Shown one piece after another: positions 1 to 6,718 of a stretch of 12,597 nucleotides of DNA. Location: assembly GCA_002311315.1 (NCBI GenBank), contig DBZZ01000039.1:15749-28345 (forward strand), written 5' to 3'. Position 1 is the first letter of the stretch; every line of letters starts with the position of its first letter. The position numbers and the translations under genes are program-made. The stretch is from Methylococcaceae bacterium UBA1147. GTDB lineage: Bacteria > Pseudomonadota > Gammaproteobacteria > Methylococcales > UBA1147. The notes under the pieces are model-generated. The model had not been told where the DNA came from. It saw nothing but the letters and a program-made list of their open reading frames with translations, and ran no database searches.

Positions 1-248
1 CCTCCCCCGACCGTCAGCGGTATGAACACTTGACCGGCAACCTGCTCGACCACATCAACCATGGTCTGCCGGTCGTCGGAACTGGCGGTGATGTCGAGGA
101 AGGTGATCTCGTCGGCTCCTTCCCGGTCATAGCGGCGGGCAACCTCTACCGGGTCGCCGGCATCCCGGATGTCGACAAACTTTACCCCCTTGACGACGCG
201 GCCATTGTCCACGTCCAGACAGGGGATTATTCGCTTCGCGAGACTCAT
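1..248 (-). CDS. hisF: Imidazole glycerol phosphate synthase cyclase subunit HisF (N-terminal 82 codons; runs off the left edge)
   Basis: HisF is the cyclase half of imidazole glycerol phosphate synthase. It uses ammonia delivered by HisH to turn PRFAR into imidazole glycerol phosphate and AICAR in the cytoplasm. The visible N-terminus begins MSLAKRIIPCLDVDNGRVVK, the first strand of the (beta/alpha)8 barrel, with the catalytic aspartate at residue 12. It continues through VKFVDIRDAGDP, a phosphate-binding region, and ends inside the FIPLTVGGG strand-loop. The remaining two thirds, including the second catalytic aspartate, lie beyond position 1. The ATG at 246-248 gives the family's normal N-terminus, and only 51 bases separate it from the hisA stop, so it is very likely co-transcribed with hisA and hisH. 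Assignment is secure; only completeness is unknown. Confidence 0.96.
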   Translation of the reverse strand, partial: MSLAKRIIPCLDVDNGRVVKGVKFVDIRDAGDPVEVARRYDREGADEITFLDITASSDDRQTMVDVVEQVAGQVFIPLTVGG

Positions 249-299
249 TGAATTCTCAGCACCCGGTAAGCCCCCAGTCCCGGAACAGAATCCAGATGG

Positions 300-1031
300 T
301 CAAAATGACTCGGCAAGCCTGGCACCTTCGGCGAAATCAAGGCTACCCTCGTAGATGGCCCGCCCGGTAATCGCACCGATCACGCCATCGTCCACGTGTT
401 TTTCCAGAGCCCGGATATCATCGAGATTTCGAATGCCCCCCGATGCAATAACCGGGATATGGATGGCTCGAGCAAGTTTGGCCGTGGCTTCTACATTGAC
501 CCCAGTCATCATTCCGTCCCTGGAGATATCAGTGTAAACGATCGCTTCGACACCATCCGCTTCGAATTTCTGCGCCATGTCGATCACGTCGTGCCGTGAC
601 AGCTTGGACCACCCGTCAATGGCGACTTTTCCATTCCTGGCATCCAGTCCGATGATGATATGTCCCGGAAATTCGGCCGTAATATCATTGACGAAATGGG
701 GTTCGCTGACAGCCTTTGTCCCGATGATTACAAACCTCACTCCGGCGTCGAGATAACCCTGAATCGTATCCTCGTCGCGGATTCCACCACCAACCTGTAC
801 GGGGACCTCCGGGTAGGTCTCGGTTATCTCGTGAATGATTTCGAAATTTTTCGGTTTTCCTGCAAAAGCCCCGTCAAGGTCCACCAGGTGAAGCCGCTTG
901 GCCCCGGCCTCAACCCAGCGTTTCGCCATGGCGACCGGGTCTTCCGAAAAAACGGTGTCATCATCCATTCGGCCCTGCCGAAGCCTGACGCATTTTCCAC
1001 CCTTCAAATCAATCGCTGGTATCAACAACAT
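300..1031 (-). CDS. hisA: Phosphoribosylformimino-5-aminoimidazole carboxamide ribotide isomerase HisA
   Basis: HisA isomerises ProFAR to PRFAR (an Amadori rearrangement), the step just before the HisH-HisF complex in histidine synthesis. The 243-residue length is normal for the family. The protein starts MLLIPAIDLKGGKCVRLRQG, with the catalytic general base Asp8. The second catalytic aspartate is Asp130 in IIIGLDARNGKVAIDGW. Phosphate-binding glycine loops are visible at VQVGGGIRD (about 79-86) and VIASGGIRN in the C-terminal half, as expected for a half-barrel-duplicated (beta/alpha)8 enzyme. It lies 42 bases downstream of hisH and 51 bases upstream of hisF, all on the minus strand, consistent with one operon. 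The start ATG (1029-1031) is preceded by a GAGAGTAGG-like purine stretch that could serve as ribosome binding site. No anomalies seen. Confidence 0.97.
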   Translation of the reverse strand: MLLIPAIDLKGGKCVRLRQGRMDDDTVFSEDPVAMAKRWVEAGAKRLHLVDLDGAFAGKPKNFEIIHEITETYPEVPVQVGGGIRDEDTIQGYLDAGVRFVIIGTKAVSEPHFVNDITAEFPGHIIIGLDARNGKVAIDGWSKLSRHDVIDMAQKFEADGVEAIVYTDISRDGMMTGVNVEATAKLARAIHIPVIASGGIRNLDDIRALEKHVDDGVIGAITGRAIYEGSLDFAEGARLAESF

Positions 1032-1073
1032 GAGCCTACTCTCGGTTTATTTCTATGGTTTTAAGGCGGATTT

Positions 1074-1718
1074 TCATCCGATACCATTCCAGACACTAAA
1101 ATTCTTCAGCAGGCGCAAGCCGACCTCCTGACTTTTCTCAGGATGGAACTGTACGGCAAAGATGTTCTCCCTGGCCAGAGCACAGGCAAAGGATCTTGGG
1201 TAATCGGTGGTCGCCGCTATACAGGACGATTCGGATGGTACCGCGTGATAACTGTGTACGAAGTAAAAACGACTGTTCTCTGGAATTCCGGACCACAGGA
1301 AGTGGTCACCTTTCTGAGCAACCGAATTCCAGCCCATGTGAGGAATTTTCAGAGGATTTTGGCCATCTGCACCAGAACCATTTTTAAACCGCACCACCGA
1401 ACCGCCGAACAGACCGAGACACGATACATCGCTTGATTCTTCGCTGGATTCCAGCAGCGCCTGCAAACCAAGACAGATACCCAGGAAGGGTCTTCGCCGT
1501 GAAACATCCCTGATGACTTCAATCAGGTTCCTGTCGGCAAGCTGCGCCATGCAGCCCTTGATCGCTCCAACCCCGGGGAAAACAACTCGATCCGCCCCCT
1601 GTATCACACCTGGGTCCGAGGTCACCCGAATGTTACTGTCGGGCGCTACGTGTTGTAGAGCTTTGGAAATGGAATGGAGGTTTCCCATCCCGTAATCGAT
1701 CACGGCAACAGAGGGCAT
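1074..1718 (-). CDS. hisH: Imidazole glycerol phosphate synthase glutamine amidotransferase subunit HisH
   Basis: HisH hydrolyses glutamine and channels the ammonia to HisF. It is a class I glutamine amidotransferase of 214 residues, the usual size. The catalytic triad is visible: the nucleophile Cys82 in FLGICLGLQALLE, and His192 and Glu194 in FAVQFHPEKSQ. The N-terminus (VAVIDYGMGNLHSISKAL) and the oxyanion-side loop VVFPGVGA are typical HisH sequences, as is the FVHSYHAV strand near residue 155. The gene sits between hisB and hisA in the standard hisB-H-A-F order. The 130-base gap to hisB is longer than the other gaps in the cluster. It contains a 6-bp inverted repeat (AAAACC-GCT-GGTTTT, 1836-1850) overlapping the hisB stop, which could be a weak attenuating hairpin but has no T-tract. 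Function is certain from the motifs. Confidence 0.96.
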   Translation of the reverse strand: MPSVAVIDYGMGNLHSISKALQHVAPDSNIRVTSDPGVIQGADRVVFPGVGAIKGCMAQLADRNLIEVIRDVSRRRPFLGICLGLQALLESSEESSDVSCLGLFGGSVVRFKNGSGADGQNPLKIPHMGWNSVAQKGDHFLWSGIPENSRFYFVHSYHAVPSESSCIAATTDYPRSFACALARENIFAVQFHPEKSQEVGLRLLKNFSVWNGIG

Positions 1719-1848
1719 TGAAAAACGGCTATGGTTCGCTGATTAGGTTTGCCTGGCAGAATGCGCTATCAACCGATACGGTCAGCCTGCTATCAGTTTC
1801 GGTTCCTTAAATGAGCTAGGGAGATCCTCTGCGCCAAAACCGCTGGTT

Positions 1849-2442
1849 TTAAAGACTACCTTTGGTTGAAGGGATTGTCTCCGCCAGAAGCGGGTCCACT
1901 GAACAGGCCATACGCATCGCCCTGCCGAAGGCTTTGAAGATAGTCTCTGCTACGTGGTGGGCATTCGTACCTTTCAGGGAATCGATGTGCAAGGTCACCT
2001 TTGCGTGGTTCACAAACGCCCTGAAAAATTCCAGAATCAGATCAACATCGAAATCACCGATCCGGGCCCTCGGGTATTCAACATCATAAAATATACCTGG
2101 CCGGCCGGAAAAATCAATCACCACGCGGGATAGAGCCTCGTCCAGCGGCACATACGCGTGACCGTAGCGAACAATTCCTTTCCGGTCCCCAAGAACCTTG
2201 GAGACGGCCTGTCCGAGGGTAATGCCGATATCCTCGACCGTATGGTGAGCATCGATCTGAAGATCTCCTTTGGCGGCAACCTCCATATCGATCATCCCGT
2301 GACGTGCAATCTGGTCCATCATGTGATCAAGAAACGGTACCCCGGTATCGAATGACGAGTTTCCGCTGCCGTCAAGATCAATTCGAAGCTTGATTTGGGT
2401 TTCCAGGGTATTGCGTTCTACTTCCGTGCGTCGATCAGTCAT
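1849..2442 (-). CDS. hisB: Imidazoleglycerol-phosphate dehydratase HisB (monofunctional)
   Basis: HisB dehydrates imidazole glycerol phosphate to imidazole acetol phosphate, a manganese-dependent step. The protein is 197 residues from the chosen start, the normal size of the monofunctional enzyme; there is no fused histidinol-phosphatase domain as in enteric bacteria. Diagnostic motifs are FDTGVPFLDHMMDQIARHG (about 31-49) and the two metal-binding motifs HHTVEDIGI (66-74) and AHHVAETIFKAFGRA (161-175). The open frame extends upstream to an ATG at 2496, adding 18 residues. I prefer the ATG at 2440-2442 because MTDRRTEVERNTLETQIK matches the family N-terminus; the directly preceding ATG at 2443-2445 is equally possible, and no strong Shine-Dalgarno decides. 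It is the first visible gene of the his block, 150 bases downstream of typA, with a candidate promoter in between. Confidence 0.95.
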   Translation of the reverse strand: MTDRRTEVERNTLETQIKLRIDLDGSGNSSFDTGVPFLDHMMDQIARHGMIDMEVAAKGDLQIDAHHTVEDIGITLGQAVSKVLGDRKGIVRYGHAYVPLDEALSRVVIDFSGRPGIFYDVEYPRARIGDFDVDLILEFFRAFVNHAKVTLHIDSLKGTNAHHVAETIFKAFGRAMRMACSVDPLLAETIPSTKGSL

Positions 2443-2527
2443 CATTTTGTCTTGCGGGCCGGTCTCCGGGCGCATGACACAGCATGCACCAATCACTTGC
2501 TACAGACCCAAGTGGTGAATTGCGGCT

Positions 2528-2536
2528 AATATACCA
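2528..2536 (-). promoter_or_regulatory. Candidate extended -10 promoter for the hisBHAF block
   Basis: On the minus strand this reads TGG-TATATT, an extended -10 element (TGn plus a 5/6 match to TATAAT) in the typA-hisB gap, about 85 bases upstream of the hisB start. No good -35 hexamer is present at 16-18 bp, which is tolerable for extended -10 promoters. It would give a leader of roughly 75-80 bases. Read-through from typA is an alternative. Confidence 0.35.
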
Positions 2537-2592
2537 CGGCGCCTCTGGTGCGTGTACCAAGAACAGTCGGCCTTCTCATGCAGGTAATCTTG

Positions 2593-4416
2593 TCAGCCCG
2601 TTGCGGCGCGCATCGCGCGTTTCCGTTCGTGTTCAAGCAAGCGTTTCTTGCGTATCCGAATTGCCTTCGGCGTCACTTCGACCAGTTCATCGTCATCGAT
2701 GAACTCGAGAGCCTGCTCAAGGCTGAATACCTGAATCGCCGTAAGAATCAGGTTTTCATCATTACCCGCAGCACGAATGTTATTCAATTGCTTGGCCTTT
2801 GTCGGATTCACCACGAGGTCATTGGAACGGGAATGGATACCGACGATCATACCTTCGTAAACATCGTCACCGGGCTCCAGCACCATTCGTCCGCGTTCCT
2901 GCAGGTTAAACAGTGCAAAGGTTAGCGCCTTACCAGCAGTATTGGAGATCAGTACTCCGTTGATCCGCTGACCGATTTCTCCGTAAATCCACGGGCCATA
3001 ATGGTCAAAGGAATGGTAAAATAGGCCTGTACCCGACGTTGCAGTCATGAACTCGGTCTGGAACCCAATCAGCCCGCGTGAAGGAACAACATATTCCAAC
3101 CGAACTCGGCCCTTCCCGTCAGGCACCATGGTCTTGAGCTCTGCACGCCGCCCCCCGAGTTTTTCCATTACCCCGCCCTGGTGTTGTTCTTCAACCTCGA
3201 CCGTAACAAATTCGTAAGGCTCGCAAAGCCGTCCATCGACCTCCTTGACGATGACTTCCGGCCTGGAAATACCCAGTTCGTATCCTTCCCTGCGCATGTT
3301 CTCGATCAGGATTGACAAGTGCAGTTCACCCCGCCCCGAAACCCTGAAACGGTCGGGGTCATCAGTTTCATCTACCCGCAGGGCTACGTTGTGTTGCAAT
3401 TCGCGAAACAATCTTTCGCGAATCTGGCGCGAGGTAACATACTTGCCGTCGCGGCCCGCAAGCGGAGACTTGTTGACCTGGAAAGTCATGCTGATGGTCG
3501 GCTCATCGATCATAAGCGGCGGAAGTGGCTCAACTGCTTCTGGAGCACACAGGGTATCGGAAATCTGCAGATGATCGATCCCCGTAAACGCAATGATGTC
3601 TCCAGCCGCCGCGGTTTCGTTTTCCACACGGTCAAGCCCGTAAAAACCGAAGATCTGGAGAACTTTCACGTTGCGCTGCCGGCCGTCGCGGTCAACCAAG
3701 GTCACAGGGGTATTCCTCCGAATCGATCCACGGTTCACACGGCCTATGCCGATGACGCCCACGTATGAACTGTAGTCAAGGCTCGAGACTTGCATCTGAA
3801 ACGGGCCTTCGCGATCAACCGCTGGAGGGGGAACACTGTCGCGAATAGTTTCAAACAGCGGACGCAGATCCCCTGCGCAATTATCCGCTTCATAGCCAGC
3901 ATAGCCCTCAAGCGCAGAGGCGTACACAATCGGAAAATCAAGTTGCTGGTCAGTGGCACCCAGCCGATCAAAAAGGTCGAAAGTCTGGTCTACGACCCAC
4001 TCCGGACGAGCACCTGGCCGGTCTACTTTATTGATCACCACGATGGGGTTCAGGCCCAGCGCGAACGCTTTCTGTGTCACGAAGCGCGTCTGCGGCATCG
4101 GACCCTCCACCGCATCAACCAGCAGCAGAACAGAATCCACCATGGACAACACTCGTTCAACCTCGCCACCGAAATCGGCGTGGCCCGGCGTATCAACGAT
4201 ATTGATTGCATAGTCTTCCCACCGGATCGCGGTATTCTTGGCCAGGATGGTAATGCCCCGTTCCTTCTCCAGCTGGTCCGAGTCCATGATCCGTTCGCCT
4301 GGCTTCTCGTGTCCGGAAAAGGTTCCGGATTGTTGCAGGAGTTGGTCCACCAGTGTGGTCTTCCCATGGTCGACATGGGCAATAATGGCAATGTTTCGAA
4401 TTTTCTCGTGAGACAA
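2593..4416 (-). CDS. typA: Ribosome-associated translational GTPase TypA/BipA
   Basis: TypA (BipA) is an EF-G-like GTPase that binds the 70S ribosome and is needed for growth at low temperature and under stress, with a role in 50S assembly. At 607 residues it has the full family length. GTPase motifs are G1 AHVDHGKTT (13-21), the switch I region with ERGITI (52-57), G3 DTPGH (75-79) and G4 NKVD (129-132). Domain II follows, then the EF-G-like domain III containing RGELHLSILIENMRREG. The domain V and BipA-specific C-terminal region includes VPSRGLIGFQTEFMT, TSGTGLFYHSFDHYGP and VVNPTKAKQLNNIR, and the protein ends in a basic tail. It is on the same strand as the his genes but separated by 150 bases, so it is probably an independent unit. 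The start at 4416 gives the canonical N-terminus. Confidence 0.98.
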   Translation of the reverse strand: MSHEKIRNIAIIAHVDHGKTTLVDQLLQQSGTFSGHEKPGERIMDSDQLEKERGITILAKNTAIRWEDYAINIVDTPGHADFGGEVERVLSMVDSVLLLVDAVEGPMPQTRFVTQKAFALGLNPIVVINKVDRPGARPEWVVDQTFDLFDRLGATDQQLDFPIVYASALEGYAGYEADNCAGDLRPLFETIRDSVPPPAVDREGPFQMQVSSLDYSSYVGVIGIGRVNRGSIRRNTPVTLVDRDGRQRNVKVLQIFGFYGLDRVENETAAAGDIIAFTGIDHLQISDTLCAPEAVEPLPPLMIDEPTISMTFQVNKSPLAGRDGKYVTSRQIRERLFRELQHNVALRVDETDDPDRFRVSGRGELHLSILIENMRREGYELGISRPEVIVKEVDGRLCEPYEFVTVEVEEQHQGGVMEKLGGRRAELKTMVPDGKGRVRLEYVVPSRGLIGFQTEFMTATSGTGLFYHSFDHYGPWIYGEIGQRINGVLISNTAGKALTFALFNLQERGRMVLEPGDDVYEGMIVGIHSRSNDLVVNPTKAKQLNNIRAAGNDENLILTAIQVFSLEQALEFIDDDELVEVTPKAIRIRKKRLLEHERKRAMRAATG

Positions 4417-4487
4417 TTTCTTAAGGTCCGGGGTTGTGATTCTGGAAAAATAGGCTCGGTGGCGAGCAGGCGATTAGATAACTTTTT

Positions 4488-4496
4488 AGTATAACA
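4488..4496 (-). promoter_or_regulatory. Candidate extended -10 promoter for typA
   Basis: The minus strand reads TGT-TATACT, an extended -10 element with a 5/6 match to TATAAT, embedded in an AT-rich stretch about 72 bases upstream of the typA start. No convincing -35 hexamer is seen at 16-18 bp. Its position in the divergent typA / epimerase-like gap fits a typA promoter. Confidence 0.45.
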
Positions 4497-4542
4497 GAAT
4501 TTAATCAGATTCGGCGAAAAGCTCGAAGCGGTTCAGCCTCAA

Positions 4543-4571
4543 TTGATGCCCCTTGCGGAGTCCCGTAGTAT
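4543..4571 (+). promoter_or_regulatory. Candidate sigma70 promoter for the 4608 epimerase-like gene
   Basis: TTGATG at 4543-4548 and TAGTAT at 4566-4571 are separated by exactly 17 bases, each a 4/6 match to the sigma70 consensus. The -10 lies 36 bases upstream of the ATG at 4608, giving a leader of about 30 bases. It is divergent from the typA promoter candidate and about 50 bases away from it. Confidence 0.4.
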
Positions 4572-4607
4572 GCCTCTTTTACAAAATTAACCGCCCACCA
4601 GTCGCAT

Positions 4608-5444
4608 ATGTCCCTGCAACAGCCTGCACCGGTCCATTCGGTTGCCATCATTGGCTGCGGATGGCTCGGCATCCCCCTCACAAGGGCTCTGATCAATCAG
4701 GGGATCGATGTTGTCGCGACCCGGTCGAACTCGGCCAACTGTTCGCTACTGCAAAACCAAGGGATCAACGCGATCAAACTGGTCCTCAATCCCGAGGTCG
4801 AATGCAGCCAACTCGAAGCCCTGAGCAAATCATCAATCGCCATCATCCTGCTACCACCGGGAATACGAAAAGGATCCGGCCATGAATTTCCTGAGAAGAT
4901 CTCCAACCTTGCCGCAGCATTAAAAATGCTCGGGCTAACCCGCATGATCCTGGCCAGTTCGACCTCCATTTATCCCTCACAAAACTGTGAAGTCGATGAA
5001 ACGGCAGTGATCGTACCCGATACGGAATCAGGCCGAATCTTGCTTCGGGCCGAGGAATCCTTGATGCAGCGCACAGGGATTCAGGCCATCGTCGTACGCC
5101 TCGCAGGCCTGTGCGGGCCAGGAAGAGAACCCGGCCGCCTCTTGGCTGGAAAAAAAGATTTAGCAGGAGCATCCAACCCGGTTAACCTAATTCACCAAAG
5201 CGATGCAACCGATCTTCTGGTCAGACTGATTCACCACCAGCCCTGGGGACAGGTATTCAACGCATGCGCTCCTCTGCATCCAAGCCGCTCGCAACTTTAC
5301 ACCCATGCAGCCAGAGCCATGCAGCTTTACCCTCCCGAGTTCAACACCAAAACCAGTCCATTCAAGCAGGTTGACGGGGATAAGATCTGCAAACAGACAG
5401 GGTTCGTCTACCACCATCCCAACCCGGCCGACTGGTGTTGGTAG
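4608..5444 (+). CDS. NAD(P)-binding epimerase/dehydratase-like protein (YeeZ-like, extended/atypical SDR fold)
   Basis: The 278-residue protein has an N-terminal Rossmann fold: VAIIGCGWLGIPLTRALINQG (12-32) holds the glycine-rich loop GCGWLG (16-21) that binds the dinucleotide. A conserved SSTSIYP segment at 117-123 matches the strand-4 catalytic-serine region of epimerase/dehydratase-type SDR proteins, followed by an acidic DET segment (130-132), and VRLAGLCGPGR at about 163-173 matches their VRxxGxYGPGR motif. The classic YxxxK pair is not evident: the lysine four residues after the tyrosine is missing. That is also typical of the YeeZ-like group (GCGWLG with no canonical catalytic pair), whose substrates are unknown. 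There is no signal peptide, so it should be cytoplasmic. It stands alone, diverging from typA and converging on the membrane-protein gene with a 56-base gap. Fold is confident; substrate and reaction are not assigned. No clear Shine-Dalgarno precedes the ATG. Confidence 0.85.
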   Translation: MSLQQPAPVHSVAIIGCGWLGIPLTRALINQGIDVVATRSNSANCSLLQNQGINAIKLVLNPEVECSQLEALSKSSIAIILLPPGIRKGSGHEFPEKISNLAAALKMLGLTRMILASSTSIYPSQNCEVDETAVIVPDTESGRILLRAEESLMQRTGIQAIVVRLAGLCGPGREPGRLLAGKKDLAGASNPVNLIHQSDATDLLVRLIHHQPWGQVFNACAPLHPSRSQLYTHAARAMQLYPPEFNTKTSPFKQVDGDKICKQTGFVYHHPNPADWCW

Positions 5445-5500
5445 ATTCTATTCAAAGATTAAATTGGGGAGAGACAAGGGCGCACGAACCGCTCCCGGAC

Positions 5501-6403
5501 CTAGCTCTGCCTGATCGGCCTGCTGAACCTTCTCAACAAGTAAAGACCCAGCAAAAAGACGGGCGCCCAGGCCAGCAGAAACCACCAGAACCCCGGGCCG
5601 TAATCACCCGGCTGGTTACCCGTGTACACCGGGATGCTGTTATCGACACCGGTCAACCGCAGAGCAATTGCCGGACCAAAACCCTGCAAGGACGCCCAGC
5701 CGCAAAAGACCAAAAGGAAAATCATGTGAAAGCGATGCAATGCGCGATTCCGTTCCCGCCATCCCAACCAGCCCCCCATTTCTGCCATCCGGACCAAAAA
5801 GCACAAAATGGCCAGAAACGTCCAAATCATCCACAACGCGCCCGTCCAGGGATTGTAACGAAAATAGATCAAACCGCTAAGCCCGACGCCCAACACGGTC
5901 AACGCTAGGGAAGCCAGACGATCACCCCAACCAAAAACCGGTCCAACGCTCGAAAGAATGGTGCGCAGACCGCCTTGCCTGATCATATAAAGAACGCATA
6001 GTCCGGCAAACAGAAAGGCGAATCGCGCCGGGTAACTGCTGGGCATGGAATAATCCAAATACTTGGTGTGGTTTTCTTCAACGTAGAACGCAAGCCGCAG
6101 GACATCGAGAAGAATTCCTGTCACTGCCGTCCAGTACATTGAAATAACAAATGCCCTGCCAAACCGAAGGTGAACCAGGCTACCTTTACGCACAGCCAGA
6201 GCCCCCACCCCGGAGACCAGCGCCACCAGGGCAATCACTGCATGCACTGAAATTGCATTGAAAAACAACAGGTCATTGAGTTCAGAACCGTAAATGACCG
6301 GTTTGTGCTGAAACGGCGTGGCTAGCATGAAGAAAAGCAGGACTTCCCTTAGGTTCACAATGAACGACGAAAAACTGCTCGGGCAACAAGCCCGGTACCC
6401 CAT
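5501..6403 (-). CDS. Unassigned integral membrane protein, about seven transmembrane helices (DUF2306-like appearance)
   Basis: This 300-residue frame is rich in hydrophobic helices, about seven by eye. They start with FFNAISVHAVIALVALVSG and include GRAFVISMYWTAVTGILLDV, FAFLFAGLCVLYMIRQGG, a leucine-rich segment ending GLIYFRYN, ALWMIWTFLAILCFLVRM, MIFLLVFCGWASLQGFG and FWWFLLAWAPVFLLGLYLL, with arginine-rich loops and a basic C-terminus. The combination of a helix, a basic KGSLVHLRFGR loop and a second helix with a TAVTG motif recalls DUF2306-type small membrane proteins, but I cannot verify the family. No catalytic or metal-binding signature is obvious. The true start is uncertain: the ATG at 6403 gives 25 extra, less typical residues, and an ATG at 6328 (MLATPFQHKP) would give 275 residues; neither has a well-spaced Shine-Dalgarno. 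It is a single gene, convergent with the upstream epimerase-like gene. Confidence 0.8.
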   Translation of the reverse strand: MGYRACCPSSFSSFIVNLREVLLFFMLATPFQHKPVIYGSELNDLLFFNAISVHAVIALVALVSGVGALAVRKGSLVHLRFGRAFVISMYWTAVTGILLDVLRLAFYVEENHTKYLDYSMPSSYPARFAFLFAGLCVLYMIRQGGLRTILSSVGPVFGWGDRLASLALTVLGVGLSGLIYFRYNPWTGALWMIWTFLAILCFLVRMAEMGGWLGWRERNRALHRFHMIFLLVFCGWASLQGFGPAIALRLTGVDNSIPVYTGNQPGDYGPGFWWFLLAWAPVFLLGLYLLRRFSRPIRQS

Positions 6404-6469
6404 CAGGTTCTACGGGCTAGGCGATCGGATTTTGAGGCAACCGTGTCGTCCAGATCAGTGCCGGCGTCT

Positions 6470-6607
6470 CTATTGGTCTGGATTTTTAATCTTCAAGAGA
6501 AACTTCCAGCGCACCGAGCCACAGGCCACGAAGCCTGCGACTATGGCCAAAAACCAACAGAGGCTATAAGCGCCCAATGGATTCTGAAAATCAATTTTAC
6601 CTTGCAA
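6470..6607 (-). CDS. Possible small single-helix membrane protein (45 codons)
   Basis: On the minus strand a short open frame runs from a TTG at 6607 to TAG at 6470. It contains one strongly hydrophobic segment (SLCWFLAIVAGFVACG) followed by a basic tail (RWKFLLKIKNP). The layout of a short polar N-terminus, one helix and a positively charged cytoplasmic tail is what a small inner-membrane protein looks like, and it sits just upstream of the seven-helix membrane gene on the same strand. Against it: there is only a TTG start, no Shine-Dalgarno is seen, and the opposite strand carries a good promoter reading the other way from near its 5' end. It could be a chance frame or the remnant of a larger gene. 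I do not recognise a family. Confidence 0.27.
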   Translation of the reverse strand: MQGKIDFQNPLGAYSLCWFLAIVAGFVACGSVRWKFLLKIKNPDQ

Positions 6608-6615
6608 CCCGGATA

Positions 6616-6644
6616 TTTACAGCCAGTGATCAGTGCCATATAGT
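6616..6644 (+). promoter_or_regulatory. Sigma70-type promoter for the AI-2E family gene
   Basis: TTTACA (6616-6621, 5/6 match) and TATAGT (6639-6644, 5/6 match) are separated by exactly 17 bases, the optimal spacing. Transcription would begin near 6651 and leave a leader of about 68 bases before the ATG at 6719. It is one of the two best promoter matches in the window. Confidence 0.6.
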
Positions 6645-6718
6645 AGCTCGGTAATCCGACACCCGAACTTGCTGCCCTTTCACAGCGAATCTACCGCAAA
6701 AATGCCAGACCAATAATC

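Larger units (their letters stand above)
6404..6718. other. Divergent intergenic region (315 bases) between two membrane-protein genes
   Basis: This gap separates the minus-strand seven-helix gene from the plus-strand AI-2E family gene. It holds the good plus-strand promoter at 6616-6644 and the doubtful 45-codon minus-strand frame at 6470-6607. I see no RNA gene, strong inverted repeat or recognisable operator in the rest. Confidence 0.6.

Noticed and set aside
1836..1850. AAAACC-GCT-GGTTTT hairpin at the hisB stop as an intrinsic terminator
   Set aside because: The stem is only 6 bp and AT-rich with no following T-tract, and the hisH gene downstream needs transcription; noted only as a possible weak hairpin.
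3790..4494. 234-codon plus-strand frame opposite the 5' half of typA
   Set aside because: It is a shadow of typA, whose GTPase motifs are fully conserved on the other strand; the plus-strand sequence shows no domain pattern.
5445..5500. GGGAG / CTCCC inverted repeat in the convergent gap as terminator
   Set aside because: Five-base arms with a loop of about 20 bases and no T-tract; too weak to support.
5435..5908. 157-codon plus-strand frame opposite the seven-helix membrane gene
   Set aside because: Proline/glutamine/lysine-rich low-complexity sequence is the expected antisense of a hydrophobic coding region; no start signal.
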